In this document: positions 61,539 to 64,000 of the stretch, piece after piece
How positions within the stretch are numbered: the first letter of the stretch is position 1
How the letters are laid out: every line of letters begins with the position of its first letter
Assembly (NCBI GenBank): GCA_030146915.1
Contig: JASLAT010000011.1
Location: 1 to 64,000, forward strand
DNA: 64,000 bases
Source of the DNA: Tissierellales bacterium
Lineage (GTDB): Bacteria > Bacillota > Clostridia > Tissierellales > Tissierellaceae
Direction: 5' to 3'
Notes under the pieces: model-generated
Databases searched by the model: none
Seen by the model: the letters and a program-made list of their open reading frames with translations, nothing else
What the model was told of the DNA's origin: nothing
Translations under genes and position numbers: made by a program

Positions 61539-63773
61539 TTAAAAAAACATTTCCAAATTTTCTCTTCTTTCCTCTTCTTTTTCCAGATGTTTTATACCGA
61601 ATTCACTTGAATAATCACAATAATAAATATTTAAGGTACTATATTTATCTATTTTAATTACTTCTATATTTTCTGAATCAACAAAATAATATGGAATTGA
61701 CACTTTAAATTCTTCTAACTTTAATTTAAGCTTTTTCTTTAAGATAAATATATCACTTTTATTAAAATTTGAATTATTTGTTAGTTGTATTATAATCTTA
61801 TCTATTTTTTCCTTATTTTTCTCATATACAGGACTTGGAATAACATCTATTGAATTAATATTTCTAAAATATCTAATTACATCTTTTTTATTAAATTCAT
61901 CATAATTTATAGATTTAATATATTCTATAGTTTGTAAGATTTCTTTATAATATCTAGTATTTTTCAAACTATCTGTTGAGTATATTTTATTCACTAATTC
62001 AATTTTTTCTTTTTCAGATATAGGTCCATCTCCCTTTTTACGAAGAACTTCTTTAGACATAGTATATATATCTTTATCATTTACATATCCTATCCCACTA
62101 CATTTTTCCTCTCCACCATCAAATACATATATATTATAATCTACATCTAATTGCCTAGCTCTATAGCACCTTCCCATTCTTTGAAAAAGTCCATTTAAAT
62201 CTGATAGTTCAGTTATTAATATATCAAAATCTATATCTAAAGATGCCTCAGCTACTTGAGTGCATATCCAAATGCCAGTTTCTTTATTATTTTTTTGACC
62301 AAAATGTATTATTTGTTCTTCTTTTTTCATTCTATCACTCTTAATAAATCCACTATGGAATACATTTAAATATTCTTTCATATTATATATATTTACTAAT
62401 TCTGAAGAAATTTCATTTAATTTTTTTACTGTATTAACAATGACTAATACTTTATTATTTTGATATTTAGAATATATAAATTTGCTATTTATAATATCTT
62501 TTTTTATTTTCAAACTATGCCTTAATCTATCATTATATAGAAATGGTTTGGGCATTTTGAACTTAATATTATCTTTTTCCAGTAAATCCTTTATAAAAGG
62601 TGGAAATGTTGCAGTAATTATTGCAAACTTTCCCCCCATATTGTAAATTTCATTCAATCCTATTATAATATATGCAACCAAATCTGAAGAATACATTTGT
62701 ATTTCATCTATAACAACCTTTGAATATGAAAGAGTAGCTAACTTTCTTTCAAATCCAACATATTTATATACAAAATCAAATATCTGATCTATAGTACATA
62801 TAGTTAAAGGCATTGAAAGTTCATCCGTGATCTCTTTGTAATCGAGTAAGTCTTGATCTAGTTGATTTTTATTTCTTAAAAGATATTCTGATAAAGTATC
62901 TGAATGTAAAAGTCCAACCCTTTCACTTATATTTTCTAATACAATCTCATTTCTAATTCTTTCATATATTTGATTAATAGCTGATTTAAGGGGCAGAGTA
63001 AAGAACCCCTTATTATTTCCAATCCAAAGTAAACCAGCTTCTGTTTTACCATAGCCTGTCTCAGCTATGGCAATTACATTTTCATTCCTATTAGTTATCA
63101 TATATTTCTGTAAATTATTAAATCTTGCATCCTTTCCCCATCTTTTTTTAAGATTATCTAAGGATTCTTCTAAAAAGTCATTAGGATATTCTATTTTATA
63201 ATGTCCACTTGCTGCAAAATCCAACTTATTAAGCAAACCTTTTAATAATATATAATCTTTTATTTGATCTAATGAAAATCCTGATATACCTGACTTGTTA
63301 ACAGCATGTAATGATGCTTCATTAAAATCTTCTTCTACATATGGTAATCTATAATAATTAAAGTCTTTTATATCTTCCTTAAAGTACTGTTTAAAATCTT
63401 TTATATCACTTATCATATCTTCATTAAATGGTTTTCTTTTATGATGATGAGCCACCACATTTATTAAAGTAACTATTTCATTCTTTGTTAAATTATATTC
63501 TCTGATAAGCTTTTTATAATTAAGTAGCATGACACTTAAATATCCATGAGGTATATTAGGTAAACTCGAAGAAATTTTTTCACCTTTTATCTTTTTTTGA
63601 AATACTCGATTCACTTTTCCTATATCATGGTATAAACAAGCAAGCTCTAATAAATCCCAATTAATATTTATTTTTTCACTATAAATATCTTTCAATACCT
63701 CTAAGTTATCAATAAGATTATCTGTGTGTTCCTCTATCGTTTCTTCAAATGGACAACTTTTAGCTAAATACAT
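61539..63773 (-). CDS. cas3: CRISPR-associated helicase-nuclease Cas3
   Basis: A 744-residue effector that unwinds and degrades target DNA recruited by Cascade. The N-terminal HD nuclease has H16, H49-D50 in YHDIGKV and the later AHHHKR. The SF2 helicase has Walker A IAETGYGKTEAG, motif II VIDEIQMYS, motif III ITATFPP and motif VI LFQRMGRCYRAR. HD and helicase are fused, as usual in type I-B. AGAGGGTG precedes the ATG at 63773. All key residues look intact, so interference is likely functional if Cascade genes upstream are complete. Confidence 0.96.
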   Translation of the reverse strand: MYLAKSCPFEETIEEHTDNLIDNLEVLKDIYSEKININWDLLELACLYHDIGKVNRVFQKKIKGEKISSSLPNIPHGYLSVMLLNYKKLIREYNLTKNEIVTLINVVAHHHKRKPFNEDMISDIKDFKQYFKEDIKDFNYYRLPYVEEDFNEASLHAVNKSGISGFSLDQIKDYILLKGLLNKLDFAASGHYKIEYPNDFLEESLDNLKKRWGKDARFNNLQKYMITNRNENVIAIAETGYGKTEAGLLWIGNNKGFFTLPLKSAINQIYERIRNEIVLENISERVGLLHSDTLSEYLLRNKNQLDQDLLDYKEITDELSMPLTICTIDQIFDFVYKYVGFERKLATLSYSKVVIDEIQMYSSDLVAYIIIGLNEIYNMGGKFAIITATFPPFIKDLLEKDNIKFKMPKPFLYNDRLRHSLKIKKDIINSKFIYSKYQNNKVLVIVNTVKKLNEISSELVNIYNMKEYLNVFHSGFIKSDRMKKEEQIIHFGQKNNKETGIWICTQVAEASLDIDFDILITELSDLNGLFQRMGRCYRARQLDVDYNIYVFDGGEEKCSGIGYVNDKDIYTMSKEVLRKKGDGPISEKEKIELVNKIYSTDSLKNTRYYKEILQTIEYIKSINYDEFNKKDVIRYFRNINSIDVIPSPVYEKNKEKIDKIIIQLTNNSNFNKSDIFILKKKLKLKLEEFKVSIPYYFVDSENIEVIKIDKYSTLNIYYCDYSSEFGIKHLEKEEERRENLEMFF

Positions 63774-63793
63774 CTATTCACCCTCTTTATAGT

Positions 63794-64000
63794 TTATATG
63801 AAAAATACTATATCTCCATAGTCATCTATATAGAACTCTTGCATAAATCTTTCGGGCTCTGATATATATAAAGACTTTACTCTATTCCACTTTCTGTATA
63901 CCCTTCCTCTACCAAAATTGACTAATTCATAATTTTTATTTAAATTAAATATACTACCTGGTTCTCTATTTCTAACTTTTTCAAATTCTAAACCCATTCT
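63794..64000 (-). CDS. cas5: Probable Cas5, C-terminal part only
   Basis: The last 68 or so residues of a protein running off the right edge, ending in DDYGDIVFFI, a terminus like those of type I-B Cas5 proteins. Position directly before cas3 supports this. The frame contains no stop to the edge, so the true start lies outside. Cas8b, Cas7 and Cas6 genes are expected further right. Identification rests mainly on gene order. Confidence 0.6.
   Translation of the reverse strand, partial: RMGLEFEKVRNREPGSIFNLNKNYELVNFGRGRVYRKWNRVKSLYISEPERFMQEFYIDDYGDIVFFI

Overview
The window is very AT-rich, with short intergenic gaps, strong AGGAGG ribosome sites, many TTG starts, TPP and attenuation leaders, a type I-B CRISPR locus, TRAP and Opp/Dpp transporters and an anaerobic sulfite-reductase-like gene. 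Together these point to an anaerobic, low-G+C Gram-positive bacterium of the Clostridia (a Tissierellales-like lineage is my guess, not shown by the sequence). It looks like ordinary chromosome with one defence locus at the right end. I see no insertion sequence, prophage, tRNA or rRNA gene inside the window, although two tandem strong promoters fire off the left edge.

Layout. 1-6.2 kb: a sulfur locus (YeiH-type exporter, siroheme/ferredoxin reductase, CoA-disulfide reductase-rhodanese fusion) transcribed leftward from a promoter next to a divergent LysR gene with a palindromic operator, then a second LysR gene. 6.2-17 kb: GDT1-type cation exporter, lipid kinase, two small envelope proteins, PHP phosphatase, an unannotated 6S-like RNA with a near-consensus promoter, pseudouridine synthase, NAD kinase, oligopeptidase F and a cell-wall operon (FHA protein, FtsW/RodA, penicillin-binding protein). 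17-25 kb: two alpha/beta hydrolases, RecX, a GIY-YIG protein, flavin reductase, opine dehydrogenase-like enzyme, and pdxS divergent from a MocR/PdxR-type regulator across a 40-bp nested dyad.

25-35 kb: a five-gene oligopeptide-type ABC operon behind an attenuator-like leader, M18 aminopeptidase, Mrp ATPase with DUF134 regulator, MATE exporter, and thiT behind a TPP riboswitch. 35-46 kb: glutaredoxin, WYL regulator, a DsrE protein under a CsoR/CstR-type operator, an FAD oxidoreductase with a BFD domain, HAD phosphatase, a TRAP transporter with an attenuator leader, and a lipoate ligase with a lipoyl-domain dihydrolipoyl dehydrogenase. 46-57.7 kb: OsmC, a divergent type 2 IPP-isomerase-like protein, an NfrB-like glycosyltransferase with MshEN domain, TspO-like protein, DUF4317, transglutaminase, exonuclease III, a secreted SLH/tyrosine phosphatase and a TPR protein. 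57.9-64 kb: a 26-repeat CRISPR array and the cas2-cas1-cas4-cas3-cas5 end of a type I-B operon that continues past the right edge.

Most noteworthy: three genes (the second hydrolase, the DUF134 gene and cas1) have their homology-supported starts at ATA, ATA and ATC codons, each exactly four bases after a GGTGA ribosome site. Others are the 6S-like RNA, two unclassified attenuator leaders ahead of transporter operons, a CstR-like operator without a local regulator, and an isomerase paralogue that appears to lack its catalytic glutamine.
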